The notes beneath the pieces are model-generated. The model saw only the letters and a list, made by a program, of their open reading frames with translations, was not told the DNA's origin and did no database searches. 7,373 bases of DNA from Nitrososphaerota archaeon (GTDB taxonomy: Archaea > Thermoproteota > Bathyarchaeia > Bathyarchaeales > Bathycorpusculaceae). The position numbers and the translations under genes were made by a program. This document shows positions 1 to 5,936 of this stretch, piece by piece; within the stretch, counting starts at the first letter, position 1, and each line of letters begins with the position of its first letter. Location: positions 1-7,373 of the forward strand of contig JAITBW010000081.1 in assembly GCA_031283385.1 (NCBI GenBank), read 5' to 3'.

Positions 1-1
1 A

Positions 2-196
2 AGGTCGCAAAATGTTGAAAATCACGATAAAGTACGGGGCATGTTCTTTGAGCGAGCCGCTAAATCGGTAAAAAACATGAAAAAATCCTGTCGTCTCCCT
101 AAACGTGAACACTCTCAAAGTTTTAACATGTACAATATCGCCAAATTTATCAATTTAAGCTTTTACATAAACCATTACTCGTGTCTTCAAATATGA
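2..196 (+). other. Open frame entering from the left edge; possible 3' end of an upstream gene
   Basis: One plus-strand frame is open from base 2 to a TGA at 194-196 (64 codons). It is rich in Lys, Arg and Asn and includes the stretch KVRGMFFERAAKSVKNMKK. No family is recognised. A minus-strand frame is also open here, from about 153 to the left edge, so the open frame alone proves little. The remaining bases up to the promoter near 273 are AT-rich and show nothing definite. This could be the C-terminus of a truncated gene or plain intergenic DNA. Confidence 0.2.
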
Positions 197-272
197 TCTA
201 TATGTACGCTAAAAATAGGGAACTGTTTTATGAACAGAAAATTTGGATGATATAGGCGGGCTGTTGCATAAA

Positions 273-280
273 CCTTATAA
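273..280 (+). promoter_or_regulatory. Candidate archaeal TATA box of the carbamoyltransferase gene
   Basis: The sequence CCTTATAA with purine-rich flanking bases is centred near 277. The usual archaeal spacing of about 26 bases puts transcription start near 303. That leaves a leader of about 20 bases that contains a GGTGG ribosome site at 315-319 and leads to the ATG at 324. It also makes the ATG at 288 an unlikely start, because it would lie upstream of the transcript. Confidence 0.45.
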
Positions 281-323
281 TTGCTAGATGCCTACGCAGT
301 ATTTGATTATTAAAGGTGGAAGA

Positions 324-1235
324 ATGCATTTATTTAACTTTAAGGAATTATCTAATCAAGAACTTGTGCAAATAGTTGATACAGCATTAGCAATTAAAAG
401 CGATCCACAAAAGTATGCCAAAGCTTTAGAAGGGAAAACAGCTGCTTTGATTTTTCAAAAAACTTCCACTCGTACACGTGTTTCATTTGAAGTGGCTATG
501 ACACAGCTAGGTGGTCATGGTCTTTTTTTGGATTGGAGAACCACTAATTTAACAATGGCAGATATCTCCGATGAAATACAGTATTTATCACGTAATGTTG
601 ACTGCATAATGGCAAGACTACTTTACAATTCAGATTTAAACAAGATAGCAAAAGCTAGCCGCGTTCCAGTTATCAATGGATGTGATGAGAAATATCATCC
701 CAGTCAAGCCATAGCAGACTTAATTACTATAAAAGAGAAAAAAGGCACTCTATCAGGGATAAAGCTGGTTTATGTAGGTGTACATAATAATGTTGCTAAC
801 TCGTTAATTGAGGCGTGTACTAAAACTGGCGTAAAAATCACAACTGTTTGTCCCATTTTTAATGAATCCTCTAGGGACAATGAGCTGTTGGAAGCTGCAC
901 GGAAAACAGGCTTGTGGGAGTCCACGTTAGATTTAAGGGGAGCTGTTTTAGATGCAGATTTTGTGTACACTGACACGTGGGTGGATATGGAGTTTTTTAC
1001 TGATCCGAAGTATTGTGATGAGAAAGAGGCGCGTATAAAATTAATGATGCCATATCAGATTAACACTGAATTGCTAGAGGATTCTAATGCGTATGTGATG
1101 CATGATATGCCAATTCATAGGGACTATGAAATTGCCGCGGATGTTGTTGAGAGTTCTAGTAGCGTAATTTATGAGCAGGCAGAGAATAGGTTGTACTCGG
1201 CTAAGGCGGTTTTGTTAAAGCTGATTAGAGGTTGA
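324..1235 (+). CDS. Ornithine/aspartate carbamoyltransferase family enzyme with altered amino-acid site
   Basis: Cytosolic enzyme of the family that moves the carbamoyl group of carbamoyl phosphate to an amine. The start is ATG 324 (303 aa), 4 bases after GGTGG; the in-frame ATG at 288 has no such site. The N-terminal domain has the carbamoyl-phosphate loop S48-T-R-T-R52 and H125-P-S-Q128 followed by AIADL; NNVANSL near 155 resembles the ornithine enzyme's NNVA segment. Overall similarity and the roughly 300-residue length point to OTCase (ArgF type). The ornithine-contact motifs differ: D-x-W-x-S-M-G is D217-T-W-V-D-M-E223, and H-C-L-P is H260-D-M-P263. The C-terminal QAENR is closer to aspartate carbamoyltransferase style. 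No other arginine or pyrimidine gene is nearby. It would probably be annotated as ornithine carbamoyltransferase, but I regard the amine substrate as unproven. The family is certain and the substrate is not. Confidence 0.88.
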   Translation: MHLFNFKELSNQELVQIVDTALAIKSDPQKYAKALEGKTAALIFQKTSTRTRVSFEVAMTQLGGHGLFLDWRTTNLTMADISDEIQYLSRNVDCIMARLLYNSDLNKIAKASRVPVINGCDEKYHPSQAIADLITIKEKKGTLSGIKLVYVGVHNNVANSLIEACTKTGVKITTVCPIFNESSRDNELLEAARKTGLWESTLDLRGAVLDADFVYTDTWVDMEFFTDPKYCDEKEARIKLMMPYQINTELLEDSNAYVMHDMPIHRDYEIAADVVESSSSVIYEQAENRLYSAKAVLLKLIRG

Positions 1236-1236
1236 G

Positions 1237-1252
1237 TTTTCGTTTCTATTTT
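1237..1252 (+). terminator. T-rich tract after the carbamoyltransferase gene
   Basis: Immediately after the TGA at 1233-1235 come TTTT, TTT and TTTT runs broken by single or double bases. This fits the U-rich, hairpin-free termination known in archaea. It separates the gene from the ligase gene, which has its own TATA elements. Confidence 0.4.
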
Positions 1253-1292
1253 CGGGTTAGCTATTGTTTATGTGGTCTTTACTTGGTGTTAG

Positions 1293-1315
1293 GGTTACTT
1301 TATAGGTTACTTTAT
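1293..1315 (+). promoter_or_regulatory. Tandem duplicated TATA-like element before the DNA ligase gene
   Basis: GGTTACTTTAT occurs twice, at 1293-1303 and 1305-1315, a 12-base period (about one helical turn). Each copy carries a TTTAT core. With 26-base spacing the first would start RNA near 1328 and the second near 1339. The second would give an almost leaderless message at the ATG at 1341, in line with the absence of a clear ribosome site there. Confidence 0.4.
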
Positions 1316-1340
1316 CAGTATTTGTGTGGGTCGTAAGAGT

Positions 1341-3104
1341 ATGGATTATGTCGTTATTGCTGACGCTTATGGGAAAATGGAGGCGACTAGTAAGCGTCTT
1401 GAGATGATAGATATTTTAGTGGATTTGTTTAGGAATTCGTCTAAGGATGTTGTGTCTATAATTGTTTATCTTACGCAGGGTAAGTTGTATCCGGATTTTG
1501 TTGGTGTTGAGATAGGTATAGCGGAAAAGTTGGCTGTTAAGGCGCTTGTGCGTGCGTCTGGGGTGAGGGAGAGTGAGGTGTTGGCTGATTTGCAGAGGAC
1601 GGGGGATATTGGTCAGGTTGCGGAGATTTGTCTTGCTAATAGGAAGCAGTCTACGTTTTTTTCGAAAGCTTTGACTGTTGAGCGTGTTTATGAATCGTTG
1701 GATAAAATGGCGAAAACGTCTGGTGTTGGTGCTGTGGATATGAAGACGGCTGTTTTTGCGGGTTTGCTTTCGGATGCTTCGCCTAAGGAGGCAAAGTATC
1801 TTATGCGTACTGTTACGGGTAATTTGCGTTTGGGTGTTGCGGATATGACGGTGTTGGAGGCGTTGGCTGTTGCGTTTGGTGGTGGTAGGGAGGCTCGTGG
1901 GGTTATTGAGCGTGCGTATAATATTTGTTCTGATTTGGGTAGGGTGTCGACTTTGCTTGTTTTGGAGGGTTTGGATGCTGTGCGTTTGTTGCAGGTTGGG
2001 GTTTTTGAGCCGATTCGTCCGATGTTGGCTGAGAGGTTGTCTTCTTCTGAGGAGATTTTGGAAAAGTTTGGTGGTAAGTGTTTGGCTGAGTATAAGTATG
2101 ATGGTGAGCGTATTCAGGTTCATAAGCAGGGGGATAGGGTTGTTCTTTATTCGAGGCGGTTGGAGAATATTTCTAGTCAGTATCCGGATGTTGCTGTGTT
2201 GATTAGGGAGCGGGTAGGGGCTTATGAGGTGATTTTTGAGGCGGAGTGTGTTGCTGTAGATTTGGAGACTGGGGATATGAGACCTTTTCAGGAGCTTATG
2301 CATCGTAGGCGTAAGTATGGTATAGAGGCGGCTGTTGAGCAGTATCCTATTTCGTTGTATGTTTTTGATATGTTATTTGTTGATGGTAGGGATTTAACAT
2401 GTGAGCCTTTGACTGTTAGGCGTGCTGTCTTGGAGGGGGTTTTAGAGAGGAATAGTCAGTTGCAGATTGCGTCGCAAAAAGTTGTTGGTTGTCCTAAAGA
2501 GTTGGAAGGTTTTTTTGAGGAGTCTATAGCGGGTGGTTGTGAGGGGTTAATTTGTAAGTCTTTAGCTAAAGAGTCTGTGTATCAGGCGGGTAGTCGTGGT
2601 TGGTTGTGGATAAAGTATAAGCGGGATTATAAGAGTGAGATGACGGATACTGTTGACCTAGTTATAGTAGGCGCGTTTCATGGTAGAGGTAAGCGGGCAG
2701 GTGCTTATGGTGCTTTGTTGTTAGCGGCGTATAATAGGGAGAGGGATGTTTTTGAAACTGTGACAAAGTGTGGTACGGGTTTTACTGATAAGGATATAGG
2801 GGATGTGTATGCTATATTGCAGAATCATGTTGTGCCGCGTAAGCATGCCAGAGTTTTGTCAATGATGGAAGCTGAAGTGTGGTTTGAGCCCTGTGTGGTT
2901 TTGGAAATTTTAGGTGCTGAGGTTACATTAAGTCCAATTCATCTATGCGCTATAGATTCAATTCGTAAAGATAGTGGTTTGGCAATTCGTTTTCCGAGGT
3001 TTACGGGGAAATATCGAACGGATAAAAGTCCACAAGATGCTACGACTTCAAAAGAAATTGCAGAAATGTATCAAAATCAACTTAAACAAATAACAACAAG
3101 TTAG
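1341..3104 (+). CDS. lig: ATP-dependent DNA ligase (archaeal Lig1 type)
   Basis: Seals nicks in duplex DNA using ATP, joining Okazaki fragments and completing repair. ATG 1341 gives 587 aa, close to the roughly 560-600 usual for archaeal ligases, and its first residues (MDYVVIADAYGKMEAT) match the usual N-terminus; an in-frame GTG at 1326 would add five residues. The N-terminal DNA-binding domain spans roughly 1-220. Nucleotidyltransferase motif I is K252-Y-D-G-E-R, with K252 the adenylated lysine. RRLENIS follows near 272-278, then EVIFEAECVAVD near 296 (motif III), CEGLICKS near 400 (motif IV) and WLWIKYKRDY near 423 (motif V). The OB-fold ends with RFPRF near 550, so all catalytic parts are present. 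The middle of the gene is extremely G+T-rich on the coding strand, unlike its own 3' end. It appears to be transcribed alone. Confidence 0.97.
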   Translation: MDYVVIADAYGKMEATSKRLEMIDILVDLFRNSSKDVVSIIVYLTQGKLYPDFVGVEIGIAEKLAVKALVRASGVRESEVLADLQRTGDIGQVAEICLANRKQSTFFSKALTVERVYESLDKMAKTSGVGAVDMKTAVFAGLLSDASPKEAKYLMRTVTGNLRLGVADMTVLEALAVAFGGGREARGVIERAYNICSDLGRVSTLLVLEGLDAVRLLQVGVFEPIRPMLAERLSSSEEILEKFGGKCLAEYKYDGERIQVHKQGDRVVLYSRRLENISSQYPDVAVLIRERVGAYEVIFEAECVAVDLETGDMRPFQELMHRRRKYGIEAAVEQYPISLYVFDMLFVDGRDLTCEPLTVRRAVLEGVLERNSQLQIASQKVVGCPKELEGFFEESIAGGCEGLICKSLAKESVYQAGSRGWLWIKYKRDYKSEMTDTVDLVIVGAFHGRGKRAGAYGALLLAAYNRERDVFETVTKCGTGFTDKDIGDVYAILQNHVVPRKHARVLSMMEAEVWFEPCVVLEILGAEVTLSPIHLCAIDSIRKDSGLAIRFPRFTGKYRTDKSPQDATTSKEIAEMYQNQLKQITTS

Positions 3105-3184
3105 CTAGTAAAGCTTAACGTCAAAGTATGTTAAAAACGGTTAGTAAACATAATAATAGCAGCGTAGTGTAGATACAGTTAGTT

Positions 3185-3191
3185 GAGGGAG
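3185..3191 (+). promoter_or_regulatory. Ribosome binding site for the coiled-coil protein gene
   Basis: GAGGGAG lies 4 bases before ATG 3196 and supports that start. An AT-rich stretch at about 3147-3158 (ACATAATAATAG) could be the TATA element, but this is weak. Confidence 0.4.
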
Positions 3192-3195
3192 TCCT

Positions 3196-3897
3196 ATGTC
3201 TTTAGATTCGGAAAAAATGAAGACAATTATAGCGTTTAAAAAGCGTTTAGAGAACCAGCTTGAAGCGTTAAATGCTGAAGCTAGAGAAGTTCAAACGGCA
3301 TTAGACATAGTAAATACTATGCTGCTTGAGAAAGGCTTCAAACGCGGAGACATAAAAGAGGCACAATTACAATTAAATCTACCAAAAGAAGTAGAACTAC
3401 CAAAACAAGAAACACCTGAAACACCAACAATAACGACGATGCCCCCGCAACCCGTAACAATAACAACAACATCAGCAACGCCATCGCCAACAGTAACAGT
3501 AGCAGAAACAACTGTAGCATCAGCATCGTTATTGTCTCATGATAGAGATGAGGTGTTTTCGCTTAAAACTATGAATGATGAGTCATTAGCGTTAATTTGT
3601 TTTAATAAAGAAGTTATGCATGTAATGCCGGATGAGAGTAAACAGTTTAACGTTAAGACACCGCCTTTTCAGAATTTTTTGGTAGAAAGAGTTTTTGATA
3701 AAATGAAAGAAAAAGACGTAGAACTTGTACACACTGGTCAATTAGAGGCAAGTAAAGCTTTTTCTTATGAGATTATAAAGGAAGAGGATTTACTTCGAGA
3801 AATAGTAATTCACAATGTTGACGATGAACGCTTGAAAGAGTTAAAGTCAAGCATACGCTGGACTCTGGAAAAAATGTATGAAAAAATGCAGAACTAA
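3196..3897 (+). CDS. Coiled-coil protein of unknown function with Thr/Pro linker and conserved-looking C-terminal domain
   Basis: This 233-aa protein has three visible parts. Residues about 6-47 are charged with heptad-like hydrophobic spacing (KRLENQLEALNAEAREVQ), a likely coiled coil for self-association or partner binding. Residues about 63-112 form a low-complexity linker rich in Thr, Pro, Gln and Val. Residues about 118-233 look like a compact alpha/beta domain containing FNVKTPPFQNFLVERVFDKM and ending in amphipathic helices (RLKELKSSIRWTLEKMYEKM). There is no signal peptide or membrane span, so it is probably cytosolic. I recall similar C-terminal domains in hypothetical proteins of Thaumarchaeota and relatives but cannot verify this here. 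The function is unknown. The gene stands alone, with a GAGGGAG site before the ATG, and converges with thioredoxin across a 5-bp gap. Confidence 0.85.
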   Translation: MSLDSEKMKTIIAFKKRLENQLEALNAEAREVQTALDIVNTMLLEKGFKRGDIKEAQLQLNLPKEVELPKQETPETPTITTMPPQPVTITTTSATPSPTVTVAETTVASASLLSHDRDEVFSLKTMNDESLALICFNKEVMHVMPDESKQFNVKTPPFQNFLVERVFDKMKEKDVELVHTGQLEASKAFSYEIIKEEDLLREIVIHNVDDERLKELKSSIRWTLEKMYEKMQN

Positions 3898-3901
3898 AAA
3901 A
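3869..3901 (-). terminator. T-rich tracts ending the thioredoxin transcript inside the neighbouring gene
   Basis: On the minus strand, three T6 runs (3896-3901, 3881-3886, 3869-3874) follow the thioredoxin stop. The last two lie antisense to the 3' end of the convergent coiled-coil gene. Archaeal transcripts commonly end at such runs, so the two messages probably overlap at their 3' ends. Confidence 0.4.
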
Positions 3902-3902
3902 T

Positions 3903-4226
3903 TTATTGCAAATACTTGTCAAGTACTGCAACTATATTATCTTTAGGGCATAAACCAACAAGTCGTTCAACTTCTTGTCCGTCTTTAAAAAGTATCATTG
4001 TTGGAATGCTAAAAACACCAAATTTCTCACCAGAAAGAGAATTTCCATCAGCATCAATCTTACCGATTAAAATTTTTCCAGCATATTCCTGTGCTAGCTC
4101 ATCTATCGTTGGCGCTAACGCTCTACATGGACCACACCATGTTGCCCAGAAATCAACAAAAACGAGCTTATTATTTCGTATAGTTTCTTCAAAATTAACA
4201 TCTGTAATATGAAAAGGAGAACTCAA
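3903..4226 (-). CDS. trxA: Thioredoxin
   Basis: Small cytosolic dithiol-disulfide oxidoreductase that keeps protein cysteines reduced, normally recharged by a thioredoxin reductase not present here. The chosen start is TTG 4226, giving 107 aa, the standard length. It lies 6 bases after GGAGTG (4238-4233 on this strand), and a TATA box at 4267-4274 would start RNA near 4245. A longer reading from GTG 4289 adds 21 residues of unthioredoxin-like sequence and begins upstream of that promoter. The active site is W30-C-G-P-C34, with the buried acid D25 in VFVDFWATW and the cis-proline P75 in FSIPTM, so all key residues are present. There is no signal peptide with this start. The stop is 5 bp from the stop of the convergent gene. 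Confidence 0.95.
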   Translation of the reverse strand: MSSPFHITDVNFEETIRNNKLVFVDFWATWCGPCRALAPTIDELAQEYAGKILIGKIDADGNSLSGEKFGVFSIPTMILFKDGQEVERLVGLCPKDNIVAVLDKYLQ

Positions 4227-4266
4227 TTCCAACACTCCATGCAACAAATGAGAAAATGCTTTGCAG

Positions 4267-4274
4267 AATATAAA
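4267..4274 (-). promoter_or_regulatory. Candidate TATA box of the thioredoxin gene
   Basis: TTTATATT on the minus strand is centred near 4271. Start of RNA about 26 bases on (near 4245) leaves a short leader holding GGAGTG and the TTG start at 4226. Confidence 0.5.
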
Positions 4275-4310
4275 GCTTAGTAAGCACACATCATTTTTCT
4301 ACTGGAGCCC

Positions 4311-4326
4311 TTCTTTTTAAAAAGAA
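4311..4326. repeat. Perfect 16-bp palindrome upstream of the thioredoxin promoter
   Basis: TTCTTTTTAAAAAGAA reads the same on both strands. It lies about 40 bases upstream of the thioredoxin TATA box and about 100 bases past the stop of the winged-helix gene. It may be a dimeric regulator's operator or part of the upstream gene's termination region. A 9-base direct repeat ATATTCAAA lies beside it at 4334-4342 and 4354-4362. Confidence 0.5.
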
Positions 4327-4348
4327 ACACAAGATATTCAAAGGGAAC

Positions 4349-4368
4349 AAAAAATATTCAAATAAAAA
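4349..4368 (-). terminator. T-rich tracts after the winged-helix membrane protein gene
   Basis: On the minus strand a T5 run (4368-4364) and a T6 run (4354-4349) lie 60-80 bases past the stop at 4427, with no strong hairpin. This is consistent with archaeal U-tract termination before the thioredoxin promoter. Confidence 0.35.
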
Positions 4369-4426
4369 GCAGACTATTTTTAAGATGTTTGTGAGGACGG
4401 CTTTTTGGAAATGAGGAAGAGAAGTG

Positions 4427-5719
4427 TTAGAGTTCTATGCTTCCGCGATGTAATTGTGCATCTGCCACTTGTCCGGTATCGGCATATATTCCAATAGATA
4501 CTATTGTTAAGCCGCCTGAGTAAATTTTGTCAAGGTTTAATTCTATATACCAATAGGGGTACAATTCTACTGAGCCACCTCGGACATGAGGCACCATTTG
4601 TATAGATAACGGTGGACTGGTGGTTTTAAAGTCTGAAACTGATTGCCCCTCAATGATGTATGACATTGTTTTTACATAGTCTTCTGCAATACCAATTGCT
4701 TGTTCTTGTGTTATAGAAATTGTGCTACTGCCTTTTTGGAAGAGATAGTAGCTATCGGTCATTGTTGTTAATATGTTATATTGGAAAGTCATCTGTAATC
4801 CCTTAGTTTGGTAGTCTATGCCGTTTTCAGTGAACATCCAAGATAATTCTGCAGAGGTGCCAGATATTGTAATGCTTAGTTTCATATTACCCTCAGTTAT
4901 CGTTGTGCTTTGAGTTGAAGATACCTGACTTAAAAGATTCAGCATATCTGTTAGGTATTCATGATTAGAGTAGGCTTGATAGCTAGTTAGAATCATATGA
5001 GCGTTTAAGATAAGGTTGTTAGGTTCATTTTGTGTAAATATGGGAGAGCTTTCGATCATTGTAAGTTCATATCGGGAGAAATGATTATTTCTGAAGCGGA
5101 ACATGACGTTTAAGTTGCTATCAGGACCTTTTAGGGAATATACTGCTTCTTCTTCAGATAGCCCTCCAAAGTCGGTTCGCCAGTATAAATTGTTGCTTAG
5201 CAATGCGATAGTATAATTTCTAGTGTCAATATGTACGACATTGTGTAGAAAATTGGCGACTTTGTCTGTTCCCATGCCCCAAGATTTTAGTTGTTGATTT
5301 TCTGCATAAAGTATTTGCTGTGTTTCAAGCAACTGATTATTTTTGCTGTGCTGCATAGCGGAGAATCCGGCTAATAGGAGAATAACAATTAGCAGTACTC
5401 CAAAAGCAGCACGCCAAGTAAGAGCAAAACGGCGACGGCGAGGTTCAGTACCATGCACATCTTCAACGCCCTTTAGAGCACTTATGCTAGCTTGACCAAA
5501 AGCAGATAATTTATATGCTCCATTATCTAATTTGGAAAGCAATTCACCAAGACTTTCCAAATGATAAGTCAAATTTGGTGTTGAAATACCAAGAGCCTCT
5601 ACAAGCTCCATAAAAGTCATAGGTTTAGAATCAAGCATACGTAAAATTTTACGTCGTACAGGATGCTTAAATGAGCTAAACATTATAGAGTAAATCTCAT
5701 CATCAGGAACACTTGACAT
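4427..5719 (-). CDS. Membrane-anchored winged helix-turn-helix regulator with large extracellular domain
   Basis: This 430-aa protein would link an outside signal to transcription in one polypeptide. Residues about 8-82 form an ArsR-like winged helix: FKHPVRRKILRML, FMELVEALGISTPNLTYHL (recognition helix) and a wing with KLDNGAYKLSAFG. A basic patch, RRRRF at 94-98, precedes one membrane span at about 103-122 (AAFGVLLIVILLLAGFSAM), giving a DNA-binding domain inside and the rest outside. A short Gln/Leu-rich helix (125-145) leads to an external domain (about 150-430) with no cysteine. Its C-terminal third contains SITQEQAIGIAEDYVK, WYIELNL and YADTGQV, which resembles a PepSY repeat. The ligand and target genes are unknown; autoregulation or control of the neighbouring membrane gene is only a guess. 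ATG 5719 is the first start after a TATA-like element at 5754-5762; no clear ribosome site is seen. Confidence 0.88.
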   Translation of the reverse strand: MSSVPDDEIYSIMFSSFKHPVRRKILRMLDSKPMTFMELVEALGISTPNLTYHLESLGELLSKLDNGAYKLSAFGQASISALKGVEDVHGTEPRRRRFALTWRAAFGVLLIVILLLAGFSAMQHSKNNQLLETQQILYAENQQLKSWGMGTDKVANFLHNVVHIDTRNYTIALLSNNLYWRTDFGGLSEEEAVYSLKGPDSNLNVMFRFRNNHFSRYELTMIESSPIFTQNEPNNLILNAHMILTSYQAYSNHEYLTDMLNLLSQVSSTQSTTITEGNMKLSITISGTSAELSWMFTENGIDYQTKGLQMTFQYNILTTMTDSYYLFQKGSSTISITQEQAIGIAEDYVKTMSYIIEGQSVSDFKTTSPPLSIQMVPHVRGGSVELYPYWYIELNLDKIYSGGLTIVSIGIYADTGQVADAQLHRGSIEL

Positions 5720-5753
5720 CGGCTACCACAACACAGTATATAGTAGTCTTAAG

Positions 5754-5762
5754 CTATAAAAA
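5754..5762 (-). promoter_or_regulatory. Candidate TATA box of the winged-helix gene
   Basis: TTTTTATAG on the minus strand, preceded by AAA, is centred near 5758. RNA would start near 5731, about 12 bases before ATG 5719. A second TATA-like site, CTATATAC (5743-5736), is too close to the ATG for normal spacing. Confidence 0.4.
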
Positions 5763-5778
5763 TTTCAGTCCACAAAAA

Positions 5779-5901
5779 ACAAAAAAAGAAAAACCTTTCA
5801 CGATAATACATCAATATACAACTAACGTCTATAAGGTCTCACAAAAATTTTGTTAACCTAACTCTTAAAATAAACAGGAACCTCACAACAAAAAAAGAAA
5901 A
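5779..5901 (-). terminator. Two copies of a T-rich tract downstream of the 5937-6575 gene
   Basis: The plus-strand string ACAAAAAAAGAAAA occurs at 5779-5792 and 5888-5901, so the minus strand carries two TTTTCTTTTTTTGT tracts after the stop at 5937. The nearer one lies within an inverted repeat GGAAC/GTTCC (5877-5881 and 5905-5909). They fit tandem U-tract terminators. The far copy also abuts the winged-helix promoter. Confidence 0.35.
5841..5853. repeat. Short inverted repeat between the two minus-strand membrane protein genes
   Basis: ACAAAA and TTTTGT flank a single A, and the palindrome GTTAAC (5852-5857) overlaps the right arm. It is about 80 bases upstream of the winged-helix TATA box. 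It could be an operator, but AT-rich DNA yields such short repeats by chance. Confidence 0.2.
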
Positions 5902-5936
5902 CTTGTTCCGTCTGCATATACGTGACCAACACCGCT

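Noticed and set aside
288..323. ATG 288 as the start of the carbamoyltransferase
   Set aside because: It has no ribosome site and lies upstream of the transcript start predicted from the TATA box; GGTGG before ATG 324 is much better.
770..976. A 68-codon minus-strand frame
   Set aside because: It is antisense to the conserved second domain of the carbamoyltransferase and has no ribosome site or family resemblance.
1870..2202. A 110-codon plus-strand frame rich in Arg, Leu, Val and Phe
   Set aside because: It is the shifted frame of the ligase catalytic region, where motif I lies in the other frame.
1416..2303. A 295-codon open frame on the minus strand inside the ligase gene
   Set aside because: It is antisense to an unmistakable ligase and has a composition dominated by Thr, Asn, Arg, Leu and Ile, as expected from the G+T-rich plus strand.
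3338..3526. A 62-codon Leu/Val-rich minus-strand frame that looks like a membrane protein
   Set aside because: It is the antisense of the repetitive Thr/Pro/Gln linker codons; the hydrophobicity comes from low-complexity DNA.
3424..3530. ACA/ACC-rich repeats that might be a repeat array
   Set aside because: They are irregular, codon-sized and in frame, simply encoding the Thr/Pro linker; there are no spacers and no dyad-symmetric repeats.
3916..4212. A 98-codon plus-strand frame
   Set aside because: It is antisense to the thioredoxin active-site and core region.
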